Source: Liolophura sinensis (Eukaryota > Mollusca > Polyplacophora > Chitonida > Chitonidae). Taken from it: 64,000 bases of DNA. A program made the translations under genes and the position numbers. The stretch is taken from contig NC_088301.1 of the NCBI RefSeq assembly GCF_032854445.1, positions 50,277,116-50,341,115 on the forward strand. The letters are read 5' to 3'. Positions 39,056 through 49,948 of this stretch are shown here, in pieces; within the stretch, counting starts at the first letter, position 1; the number at the start of each line of letters is the position of its first letter. The notes beneath the pieces were generated by a model. The model did not search any database. It saw only the letters and a list, made by a program, of their open reading frames with translations, and had not been told where the DNA came from.

Positions 39056-39203
39056 GGGCCAGTTGATTAAAAGTGTATTAAAGTTAACCCAGGCTTAAAT
39101 CTTAATACCAGACTCAATCTAATACAAAGCAAATGACACTTTAGTCTGGACTAAAGTTAATACTAGGTTTAAGCCTTTATACACTTTTGAACAACTGTGC
39201 CCA
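39056..39203. mobile_element. MITE-like inverted-repeat element
   Basis: The left arm gggccagttgattaaaagtg and the right arm in reverse complement (gggcacagttgttcaaaagtg) match, as do inner blocks around gtattaa-gttaa and aagtctggact-type sequence. The element is about 148 bp with no coding content. The insertion duplication is unclear. Confidence 0.65.
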
Positions 39204-40411
39204 GTCATCTCGGGGCTGTGACTTTCAATTTCGTAAACTGTGAGCAAACTGTGAATTTGTGAAAGATGTCTCGCTGTTGAAAGTATATAAAAGAGTACAC
39301 TTGGCCCTAAACAAAATAATTCTTAGTGGGATTAACATTGTCCAGTGTTAAAGTTAAGGGAACAAACCAGTATTAGTATATCACTCTATTGTGTAAGTCA
39401 TATAATTTTATGTGTGCACTGGATCTACATGCTGACATAAAATAGTGTTCTACCTTGCCTGCGAACAAATTCAAGGGTTAATCTAATTTTCCTTGTATTT
39501 ATGCTTTAAATGCATGAAGGAAAAACATAACCAAAACAAATACGTTATAAACGTTAAAACTATACAATGACAAAGCTGTATCCCCTTACCCAATGTTTAA
39601 CCACATTTGTGTCACTAAATTAGCACAGTACACTATAAATTAGCACTATGTACAATTAGCTTGAATTGTAAATCTTTTCATATATAAAACCTGTGAAACT
39701 TAGTTGTGAGCTTGACACTTTTTCACGCGATGGAAATCAACTATGCAGGAAAATACTTATTCATGTGGATAACCTTACCATGCATGCGAACATTTCCATC
39801 AAGATGTTGATTTGTACCAGCGCACTTAAACAAAGGCTGCCATGCCAACGCGTGTTCTACAAGCTAATACAAAATTGTCTAAGTGAACGATTTATTTCAT
39901 GGAGAAACTTGTATATTCAGTATAAGCTGCAATGGATGGTGTCCCGTGAGATGGTAGTGTTGCTGAGAATTTGATGACCATTTGAAGTCGATTTTGGCTG
40001 ACTTGGGCCTAAACTTCTTCAGCTCGGGTCAAACCCTCTGTCTGGGTGACGGTAGTTACAAAACCAGGCGCGCTGATATAAGCCACGGAGACATCAGACG
40101 ATTTAAGTATTAGACGTGTAAACTGAACTACCTGACCAATGGGTAAATCCATTTTACCTGTGTCCTCGGAAAATGAGAGTTGCCAAATTTTCAAGAAAAC
40201 TGACGCACTGCCAGCCCAATTCCACCCCGCTACACTCCCCTAGCCACAACCCCCCACCCCCACCCAACCCCTATTTTATTAGGGATATGGAAAGCGTTCA
40301 TGACGGGTGTGGGAACTGATGTATTGATTATCAATTTGAGCTCACAACTGCTTCTAGTTTTAAAGTTTTGGGAGACATGTTAAAATACTCCATACTATTA
40401 AGCTATATGTT
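39204..40411. other. Gene-free stretch
   Basis: AT-rich with no exon-like frame. A C-rich run lies at 40.22-40.27 kb. Short blocks at 39.66-39.80 kb repeat sequence seen near 38.11-38.37 kb (aaacttg..., cttattcatgtg-ataaccttacc), suggesting an old local duplication. Confidence 0.4.
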
Positions 40412-40602
40412 GGCTTCCTCTCCGGTCGTATAGGCTACGTGGGAATGTCTGCCACCAACTTGCTGATGATCGCGATGATCGCACATGGATTGCCCTTGGA
40501 CTCTTCCCGGTTTATTCCCACAATAATGTTGGCCTACGTCGTATATAAGTGAAGTATTCGTGAGCACGGTGTAAAAAACACCAGCCAAATTTATAAATAA
40601 AC
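40412..40602 (+). repeat. SINE, 5'-truncated
   Basis: Shares the body and tail of the 3.4-kb SINE: tacgtgggaatgtctgc, cacaataatgttggcctac, atataagtgaagtattcgtg and a tail with taaataaac. The tRNA-like head is missing. Confidence 0.75.
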
Positions 40603-40784
40603 TATTACGTCGTATATGACATACAAGCTTGTTCTTTCATTTCAACAGAATGTTTTTTAATGTAAGGCGTTATTGTGTTTCCATAAATTAGCATCATATT
40701 ACAGTGAGAAATACTGTTCCAGCTTCACCCAGAAACAATATAATATACTGAACTTAAAAGATTAGCTATTGAAGTGTTAACCAC

Positions 40785-40915
40785 CTAAAATGCTGGCTGC
40801 AAAGCCAAAGAAACACCAAGTCGAATCTTACAAGTAAGACATGACCCGGGATTGAACCAGTGTCTCCCGCTAACGAGGTTGTCGTCATGTTTGTTATCAC
40901 GTTGTGTCGGCCTTT
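40785..40915 (-). repeat. tRNA-like SINE head fragment
   Basis: On the minus strand a B-box-like ctggttcaatcccgggtcat lies in a tRNA-like context. No cloverleaf can be closed, so it is not a functional tRNA. Confidence 0.35.
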
Positions 40916-41972
40916 TTCCAGACAGATCACTTCGGCTTGCTTGAAAAAGTGCAGCTTTCATCGAACGACTCTCGGACACACTTCGGCTTGTTTTTTTAGT
41001 AAAGCAGCAAGATAAAACTCCGCGAGATTAACGAACGCCACACCATGTTAACATACGTTTACTGTGTCCAGATCGATCTGCACGCTTATTATACACCTGC
41101 ATACTAGTTCTTATATGATTTGGTCTGTGGGTCAATAGTTCAGAGGGTCAAAATTATAGGCCATGCCCGATGTACGATGTGCGCTACGTGTTTAACGAGA
41201 GCTTTTGTCATAATATGAAAACACCCGTGCCGCCGGCCTATTCTGTCCAATCAATTGGTATTTTAGAGTATATTAATTATTTTTTAGTTAAACGGACTTA
41301 GTGCGCCATATCTTATATCCAGGTAACATGGTGAATAAGACTATCACGATTAACACCCGTGGGGCCTCTCATGAAGTCGATCATGTAAAGGTTGGTCGCT
41401 GAACACAGGTAGTGTAACGGACAGCTGGGAAGCCATTGTGAGTATCAATGTTTACACGAGTCAGTCCCAGGCGTAAACTGTCCCTGTTGTCTGATTATGA
41501 ACATGTAGCTTATTTACTTGTGTAAATATAGTTGTTCAATGTCACGTGATATGTACGTTTCAGGTGATAGTGCCTCGTATGTCAGTACTATAGCCACGAT
41601 AGGCTGGGCTGAAATACAGTACGATGGCGTCAAGTCATGTATCATCATCATTCATTCAGTCCAACCGTTGCCGTCACACCGGACCATCCTTTGTCATAAG
41701 CTGTTTACTCTAAATTCAAAACCACTCCCCGCGTGACGATGTAGAGCGGAGTAGAGGACAATCATTCTAGAATACTTATAGGTTCGCTGGAAAACGCGGA
41801 TGTGAGGAGCACCTGTGTATACACTGTTTGTAACTGGGCCAAGCCAAATCAGCTGTAGACGTATACAGAGATAGGGCAACAGCGAGCTACATATCTTGCA
41901 CATATAGGCGTACAGATATACCGGCGGTGCGCTGTGTAAGTCTCTTTATGCCTGCGTTGTAGATACCCAGAC

Positions 41973-44900
41973 ATGAAGACCAACGTGTTGAAAATTCTTA
42001 CATTTACTGGCTGTTTCATCGTGGGTTACCTGAGAGGAGAAACAGGTGAGTGATCTACTGGTCAATACAGTGATGTCTTATATATACAATTACAAACATC
42101 GCAGGTAGACTACGTACGCGTGTGAGCCTGTACACACTTTTCAAGGTGTGTATGGGTGTTTGTCCTAAGTTTTGTCCTAAGTTATACTTTATTTTTACCT
42201 GTCAATATACCTCTTGGTCGGCAAATGGTCTAAATATATTAACAATATGAAAATACCAAACCCCCTGCGCTCGAGGCAATTATAAAGACTTTGGGTTTGT
42301 GTACCCTTTAGACCTTGACAAATTATTGTTGAAGCGAACGGCGTTGATTTACCCTGCTTGATATGCATATATACCTGACCGTAAACCACAATACTTTGAA
42401 TTGTTTTCATGTTGTCGTTTGTTAAATGTGACGACAACATTTTGAGTAACTGTAGATCACTGACGTCTAATAAATAGCAAATAACTTTCCAGCATCTTTA
42501 GTACCTATTTTTGTTCAAGTTATGGTGCTAAAGGCGTCTAAACGCTACTTTTTAAGCGTTTATCCTTATAATTTTCATGTTTTCTATAGAAGAAATCATG
42601 TGTCAATTCACACAGGGGTGTGGTCTATTTTGTTTTTATTTTGTTTTCTTTTTCCAATGCATTTTAGTGAACCTGTTGAGGTTGTGTGAAAATTTTGAAG
42701 ACAAGGTCCTGAGAGAAGGGGAAGTGGTTACAGTAAACATAAATGGAAATGACTGGCATTTGGGGAAAACGTCTTGTGAAGTTTCACTCCACTCGTACAA
42801 CTTCTCAGAGCTTTTGACTTATAGTTTCAACGAATACTACATAGGTCCAAACGATCGCGGGACAACGATAACGTTGAAGTTTATTGATTCATCCGTAATT
42901 AGAGAGGTAAGTTTATACAACCGGAGCCTTAGTTGGTAAAGAACATAAGGAAAAAACTGTATGGAACCGCACAAATTATTATGTTATTCAGTGGTCTCTG
43001 TATAAAGGATGGAGGCTCCATCGCAATCTTTTAGAAATGCATACGAACCATGAGATAAATTAGTAATATTAAAAAAGAAAAACGCATTGACCTCAGAAAT
43101 TGGAGTATGACACTAGTTCTTTTTGGCTATCTGTCGAATACGTACATACAAACATATAAACATACATACGTACATACATGTATAATAAAGCCCCGCTTAG
43201 AAAGGGACATTTGCATAGTGAAGTTATGCGACGAGCGACCAATATCACCCATTATATAAACGTAATACTTATAATTGATGTCATTTCCAGTGCAATACAA
43301 AGAGAAATTTTCACATACAGAGATTGCCATGTGGCTGTGATTATATAGGCATATATTATTACCTATTTGTAGTTTTGCCAAGGAATTAGGGTACGACCAA
43401 ATTATGAAGTGTATTTAATTCATACAGGCCTACTTCATGGATGGAGCCAGGTTCCATTTTTCTATAACTACAGCAATGCTTTGGTTGCTTAAATGTCCTC
43501 AAGAAATTTTATTATTATTTTTATAAATACAACCAATTAACACCCTTTATTTTGGGCGAACTTATTAGCCAACAATGCAGACATAACAATGGCATCTACT
43601 TGCCGAAGTTATTATCTGTGATTCTGTATGTAACTTCCGGCTGTAATTTTTTCCCATAAAGTGTTTATGTGTGTTTGTAGACCGAATATTCGAAATCGAG
43701 TCGGTTTCATCCACAAATTGGCAGGAAGTATGGAGGTCTGCCCGAACTACAAATAAGAGTAACCAGAAGATCTGAATTTGACACCGATATACGCGCCAGT
43801 ATAGATGTGGCAATAAAAGGCAAGTTGATTCCCTGCAATAAGCATTGAATTCAATGTACACAGACCATATGTTCGTTAGAATTGTTATAATACATTTTCA
43901 TGTGTTACTTCTTCGGATATTCCACATTCCATGATACATTGAGCAATCTCTAAAATATCATACAAAAATATTTTTTGTAGGAAAAAGGATAATAATACAA
44001 GGTGTATACATAGGCCACCATCTATAAGACAACAACATTACTTCACTGTGCCATATAATTAACAGGTTATAAATGTTGAATTCATTTTATCCGAAAAACA
44101 CCGCTTTGATGGACTGTTGGTTAGAGCATGGTACTTTAGTGGCGGTAGCGCTTTAGTGACATGAACTGTCCTTGCCACAAGAAGACACTATATATGCAAA
44201 CACGTCATGAAAAATGTCAAGTACGACGTAAAAACACTAGTATACATACGTATCTATACTTGAGCTGAGATGGGTTGTTTTTTATTCTTGTTAGCTGCAT
44301 AAGCACGAATTGGAACTTAGCAGACTGATTTGAGAGCAATATGAAGGCATGAATGCACCATTCTAACTTTCCTGACATGTGTGTTTACAGGTGACGATTA
44401 CCTGATGCCACACACACACACAGTGTGGCTGACTGCCGGACAACTTGCAGGTATCGTGTTAGGCATTGCATTGTTGATCGCTGTCATTATTATTGTGGTG
44501 GTATGCGTCATTCTGAGATCGAAACGGCGTTCAGGTGCCGGAATGGTTCCGGGCGCTGGACATCCTCATGTTACACACCAAGGTAAATAATCTCATGGAC
44601 CCAAAATACTGAACCTTTTACAAATCTAAACAACGCTTGGCGCAAACGCTTGTATCTGTCTGTTATAAAATGTCATAATGTAATAATTATAAAATTCTGG
44701 TTAGCACTTGCCACCCATAATGTAACATTATTCCACTATGGCCAGAAAATGCTACCTGTAGTATTAACACTCTGTTCATATCATACCATATGGGTAGTAA
44801 TGACCCATTTTGTGCCCATCATCTAATCAAATTTATTTATTTCTACACCAATATACTTGTGAAAATAGTTTTCTTTTTACAGATAAGTAAGTTTCTGTTC

Positions 44901-45553
44901 AACTGAAGGTAGAATCCCCAGCTGAATTAACATGAGATTACATTACTTGTCGACCGAGCTATCGAAGTGATCTGTAGTTATGTCTATGTAGATCACAAAG
45001 TCTTGACAAGGGAGTTCTCCGGTTCGAATCCAGCTGCTGCTGATTCCACGTGTTGCACTAGTGCTAGCTATGAATAATACAGTACTGCTAGTTACCTATG
45101 CACAGTGTAATAATTATTACATTTTGGGATTTTATTACACTTCTGGTGTCTGTAGGCCACTATGCAGAATAATGAGTTTTATAGCATTTCTGTTTGTTAA
45201 ATTAGCCCCATTGTTCACAAGAAATTTTCCAAGTGACACATTTCAAGCACTGGCGCATTTTAAGAACAGCTAAATCCCTTCAGTGAATACAGTTGTGAAT
45301 TCAAGTGACGTGGTAAGACAAATTCTTGCGCATAAAATGCAACTCTAAACATTGGATGTCTCTAACATTGCGTGCACTGATATAGAGTTATCAGACACAT
45401 GTCTAATAGTGCTGTGTGTGATACAGTAATCTGTTGGTTTGCCCATATATTAATACCACCTTATACCGCCTATACATGTAGTATAGTCATTACGTTATGC
45501 ATTTATTTTTCATATACCCATCTATGTGTTTTTCAGTGGTTCCACAAGGTTAA
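41973..45553 (+). CDS. Tandem paralogue A: signal peptide, two-Cys ectodomain, one TM, short tail
   Basis: I do not recognise the family. Exons: 41973-42045, 42668-42906, 43681-43819, 44391-44582, 45537-45553; they join in frame to 219 residues. Residues 1-24 are a signal peptide. The ectodomain has C31 and C61 bracketing a strand-rich segment with N-D-W-H-L-G-K-T-S-C, an N-F-S sequon, and a second half ending in the TEYS...VAIK exon. A helix at about 169-193 (GIVLGIALLIAVIIIVVVCV) is followed by the stop-transfer LRSKRR and a short Gly/Pro/His tail. The third intron appears to start with GC (AAAAG|GCAAGT). An alternative ending (acceptor at 44881) would give only Asp-Lys and a stop. The pattern of two cysteines followed by Y-x-F-x-x-F faintly recalls a CUB-type fold; that is a guess. 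First of three copies. Confidence 0.78.
44105..44262 (+). repeat. Second SINE-like family, copy 2 (in intron 3 of paralogue A)
   Basis: Contains gttggttagagcatggtactttag, broken here and there relative to the 24.6-kb copy, then gacatgaactgtccttgccac and aagaagacac. The ttagagcat block resembles a tRNA A-box region. Confidence 0.55.
44946..45050 (+). repeat. tRNA-derived SINE fragment (in last intron of paralogue A)
   Basis: An A-box-like cgaccgagctatcgaag and a perfect B box, GGTTCGAATCC, 75 bp apart suggest a tRNA-derived head. No acceptor-stem pairing is evident, so it is not called a tRNA gene. Confidence 0.4.
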
Positions 45554-45730
45554 CCGAATGTTAATGTACCGATGACAGATGGATATCACGCCAGCCAACC
45601 AACCTACCTACCTACCTAAAACTGTCTATCACAGACTACGTTCGAGCAGCAAACAATAACTCAGTATTTACTTTTTTTCGCTGTTCGACTCTCAATTTAA
45701 GGATATTTTTCTTTTTATGAAATATTTTAT

Positions 45731-45779
45731 AATAAAACTTTTCACGTTTTGTGCCTACTTATTTTATAAAAAAAATAAA
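45731..45779 (+). terminator. Polyadenylation signals of paralogue A
   Basis: AATAAA at 45731-45736 and again at 45774-45779, 180-225 bases after the proposed stop codon. Confidence 0.55.
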
Positions 45780-45916
45780 AGAAATGTATCTGTTTTTGTT
45801 CTATATTTTTTCTCAAATATAAAACCTTTTACACCTGACTTTCAGCTGAGATACTTCTCGCACTTTATTAGAGGAGTCACAAGTTCAAAACCAGGTCCAT
45901 CTTGATGGCGAACATA

Positions 45917-46254
45917 CGGGGCCGTAAAAGGAACATGGCAGTTTTCTATTTATTAACTGTGCGTTTTCCACTTGTAGTCGCAATTTTTCTATTTTTAAGC
46001 CGATGAAAAAAAAGAAAAAAAAATCCCAGAGAAAGATCTCGAGCCCCGAGATAATCAGCCAGTCGGATTATAACTGTGCTTTCGCCTGCGGCCGAATGAT
46101 TGGCTGGTTATCTGGGGGCCCCGAGATCTTTCTGTGGGAGTTTTTCTTCTTTTTTTGTCTGCTTAAAAAAAAGGAAAACTGAAAAAGTGTAAAAAAAAAA
46201 TATAAAACGCACAATTAAAAAAAAGAAAACCGCCACTTAACTTTTACGGCTCCG
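45917..46254. mobile_element. MITE with TA target duplication, 338 bp
   Basis: Ends CGGGGCCGTAAAAG and, in reverse complement, CGGAGCCGTAAAAG, flanked on both sides by TA. Inner arms pair around gagaaagatctcg/cgagatctttctg and gataatcagcc/ggctggttatc. No transposase. A second copy of the left end is in an intron of paralogue B at 52.2 kb. Confidence 0.85.
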
Positions 46255-47727
46255 TAGTATATACTTGGCGAGATGCCTTTACCCTGGATTTGCAATATTT
46301 CTTCATCTATAAAGAAACGTATAATTTGTGCACTGTGTGAGATTTTTATTGATTATAAATCAGTTACGACACTATTGTGGTAAGAAAGTGTGTACCGAAT
46401 TTGAACAGTCTGCTAGTTGTATATTATACTTAGTTAGTATCTCAGTTCACAAGACTACCTGACACACGAGCATGCACGCACACGCGCAAACCCATATTGT
46501 GTCACATATTTATTTTATAACTTCCTTCTGAAGTACTTAGTGATTCATTGCAAGCACCCTAAATCCTCAATCATCTGCGACAAAAGTATAATTTTAAAGG
46601 TCTACACTAAACAATGCCCTCTGGAAATTGATGCTTGAATAAACATGTTGAAAATTTGCGAAAAAGGCAGGAGAATTACACTTCCAGCGGCATCCAACTG
46701 CATTCTCTATGAAACGAATGTCCTCGGCCCCGACAGACAAAATCCCAAGAACGTGGATTTAGAGCGGATCATTACACGGTGATTTCTATTTTCTAGTCAT
46801 TTCGAACCCAAGGCGTTTCATTCCAAGACATTTCGCTAACAAAAAAAGGAAGGGTGTACTTGACAATAACCTTTCATTGGAATAATTAATATTCTATGAA
46901 TATACGTAACACTGGCATGGCCGTACAAATGTAATTTGCTACTATTTAAGAATTTACCTCAGCAGTTAGAATGAAATCCTAACTAAGGTTATTTTGTTCC
47001 TTTGTATGAATTGTTTCAATATTATAGTATATTAAATGCAATGAAATGGCAGAATTGTGAGCAATTCTAGTTTAGTGATGTCTGATAAATCGCAATGATC
47101 ATCAATGCATGTAGTATAGTTCTGCTTAAGCCATGATACTTTAGGGGCGTGTAATTTGTTACCATTTAAGCATTTACATGAACAGTTAGAAGAATATCCA
47201 AAATGAGGTAACTGACAAGAGGCCGTACTTCAGCGGTTACGGATGACCGTTTGCCAATTATAACACTGTCGTCGCTGCTCTGGCTAAGTTATAAGGTGTT
47301 CTTCGATCCAACTGTTTGTCGTTTATGAAGAATTAGCTACTTCAACCACACCCTATCCATGCAGCATCATGGTTTAAGTAGATTTTGGTAAGACATGCAG
47401 TGGTGCTAGTAGCAATGTATTATATGTCACAAGACTACAATTTCTCACAATGCTGTACTGTCATCATGTATGAAAACATGAAGTGACTTGAGTACAAGTG
47501 GTACGTGAAATGGTTCAGGTACGAAATGAGCTGATAGTAATGCTTATATAACCTACCGACATATTATGTCTGCTTCATATATAATGGGCGTGATATTATA
47601 GGCAGGCATACCGTTCTTTGAATGGATAAACGACCTATAGAATATGGTGAGGTGCGTCTTATCTCATGGTTCCGTGTATCTTGCCATTTCAAGAACTGAC
47701 CTATAGCTGATTCGTTCTTCATCCAGA
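46255..47727. other. Gene-free stretch with a repeated block
   Basis: Blocks with gtaatttgctactatttaag (46.93 kb) and gcttaagccatgatacttta followed by gtgtaatttgttaccattta (47.12 kb) are two copies of one interspersed repeat; a third is on the minus strand at 55.34-55.42 kb. No exon seen. Confidence 0.45.
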
Positions 47728-49198
47728 TGTCAGTCATAAAGCACATCCGGGTGCTAAGGTCTATCATAAGCTAGGTACATCTGGGTGCTACGGTCAATCA
47801 TAAGGTACATTAGGGTACTTAGGTCAATTATAAGGTATATGCAGGTACTAAGGTCAATCATATGCTAGGTACATCTAGATGCTACGGTCAATCATAAGGT
47901 ACATCCGGGTGCTCAGATCAGCCATGAGGTACAATGGCGTGCTAAGGTCAATCATAAGGTACATCGGGGTACTAAGGTCAAACATAAGCTAGGTACATCT
48001 GGGTGCTACGGTCAATCATAAGGTACATGCGGGTGCTCAGATCAGCCATGAGGTACAATGGCGTGCTAAGGTCAATCATAAGGTACACCCGGGTCAATCA
48101 TAAGGTACATCGGGGTACTAAGGTCAAACATAAGCTAGGTACATCTGGGTGCTACGGTCAATCATAAGGTACATCCGGGTGCTCAGATCAGCCATGAGGT
48201 ACAATGGCGTGCTAAGGTCAATCATAAGGTACATCTAGATGCTACGGTCAATCATAAGGTACATCCGGGCGCTCAGAACAGCCATGAGGTACAATGGCGT
48301 GCTAAGGTCAATCATAAGGTACACCCGGGTCAATCATAAGGTACATCGGGGTACTAAGGTCAAACATAAGCTAGGTACATCTGGGTGCTACGGTCAATCA
48401 TAAGGTACATGCGGGTGCTCAGATCAGCCATGAGGTACAATGGCATGCTAAGGTCAATCATAAGGTACATCTGGATGCTACGGTCAATCATAAGGTACAT
48501 CCGGGTGCTAAGATCAGCCATGAGGTACAATGGCGTGCTAAGGTCAATCATAAGGTACATCTGGATGCTAAGGTCAATCATAAGGTACATCCGGGTCAAT
48601 CATAAGGTACATCGGGGTACTAAGGTCAATCATAAGCTAGGTACATCTGGGTGCTACGGTCAATCATAAGGTACATGCGGGTGCTAAGGTCAGCCATGAG
48701 GTACAATGGGGTGCTAAGGTCAATCATAAGGTACATCGGGGTGTTAAGGTCAATTATAAGGTACATCGTTGTGCTAAGGTTAAACATAAGGTATATCGGG
48801 GTGCTAAGGTCAACCATAAGGTACATCCGGGTGCTAAGGTCAAACACAAGGTACGTCGGGGTGCCAAGGTCAAACATAAGGTATATCGGGGTGCTAAGGT
48901 CAATTATAAGGTATATTGGGGTGCTAATGTCAATTATAAGGTATATTGGGGTGCCAATGTCAATTATAAGGTATATTGGGGTGCTAAGGTCAAGCATAAG
49001 GTATATATCGGGGTGCTGAAACGTCAATCATAAGGTATATAGGGGCGCTAAGGTCAATCACAAGGTACACTGGGGTTCTAAGGTCAGTCGTAAGGTACAT
49101 CTGGGTGCTAAGGTCAATCATAAGGTACAACAGGGCGCTAAGGTCAGTCACAAGGTACAACAGGGCGCTAAGGTCAGTCACAAAGTACATCGGGTGCT
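47728..49198. repeat. Minisatellite, about 30-bp units, 1.4 kb
   Basis: The core GGTCAATCATAAGGTACATC plus about ten bases ending gtgctaa repeats some 45-50 times with point changes. Left of 48.7 kb the units are arranged in larger groups marked by aagctaggtacatctgg (near 47770, 47988, 48133, 48370 and 48635) and by gatcagccatgaggtacaa. The right part is a simpler run. Because the unit is a multiple of three, long repetitive open frames occur on both strands. It separates paralogues A and B. Confidence 0.95.
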
Positions 49199-49948
49199 CG
49201 TTAGACAACCGAGTTCTTCGGTTTGACAAAAAGTACAGCGAAAGTCTCCATATAGGCCTACGTACCCTATATATTGACCCTATCTATACGTACTTTATAG
49301 CTCGACATTAACACACAACTTCTTCAACAAAATTCATGCAGTTTAAAATAATATTTGTGATTGCTGAAACTTGAGCTCGAGCACAGTTCCATGACGAAAG
49401 CTGAGAAATATACACACAAAATATATATAAATCGTCGTCAAAGCATACAATTAAATGTTGTAGCATGTGAGCATAAAACGCCATGTGTTTTTGTTTATCT
49501 ACCGTGTAAAACCCGTTTTGCGCATGCGTACTGATGCGCATTTGACTCCAGTACAGCGCAAACAAATAAATCGTTATGAGCTTCGTCGTTGGAAAAGACT
49601 CTACCCGGATGTAGGAGGTATATGCACAAAACTTCCCTCCTGTTCAACCAACATCCGCTTGTAGAGCCATTCAGTGACATTCATTAAGGTCACAAATTAA
49701 CTTACATCGATGATAAACAGCACGGCAGCTTACACTCGCATGTACGACTAGTTCTGGTAAATCTGCGGGCTAAATATAGCACAGCGGGTTTCACAACGGT
49801 GTGTATGCCTCATGGATGAAAAGGAAAGACTTCACACAAGTGTAATTGACGCTAGGCGGGCTATATGGTAGTGGCCAGTGGTGAGAATTAACGAATATCA
49901 TATTACTGCCCTTCACAAGAAAACGAGGATTTATCACACTATCACATC
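49199..49948 (+). promoter_or_regulatory. Probable upstream region of paralogue B with NRF1-like site
   Basis: The 750 bp before the start codon of copy B hold no other gene. GCGCATGCGT at 49520-49529 matches the palindromic NRF1-type core about 430 bp upstream of the ATG. No TATA box is obvious. Promoter activity is an inference. Confidence 0.3.

Noticed and set aside
44946..45050. Possible tRNA gene with perfect B box
   Set aside because: No matching acceptor or anticodon stems could be formed; fits a SINE head better.
48385..49027. Long overlapping open frames on both strands with a 10-residue period
   Set aside because: They arise from a 30-bp minisatellite whose unit is a multiple of three; neither strand shows gene context.
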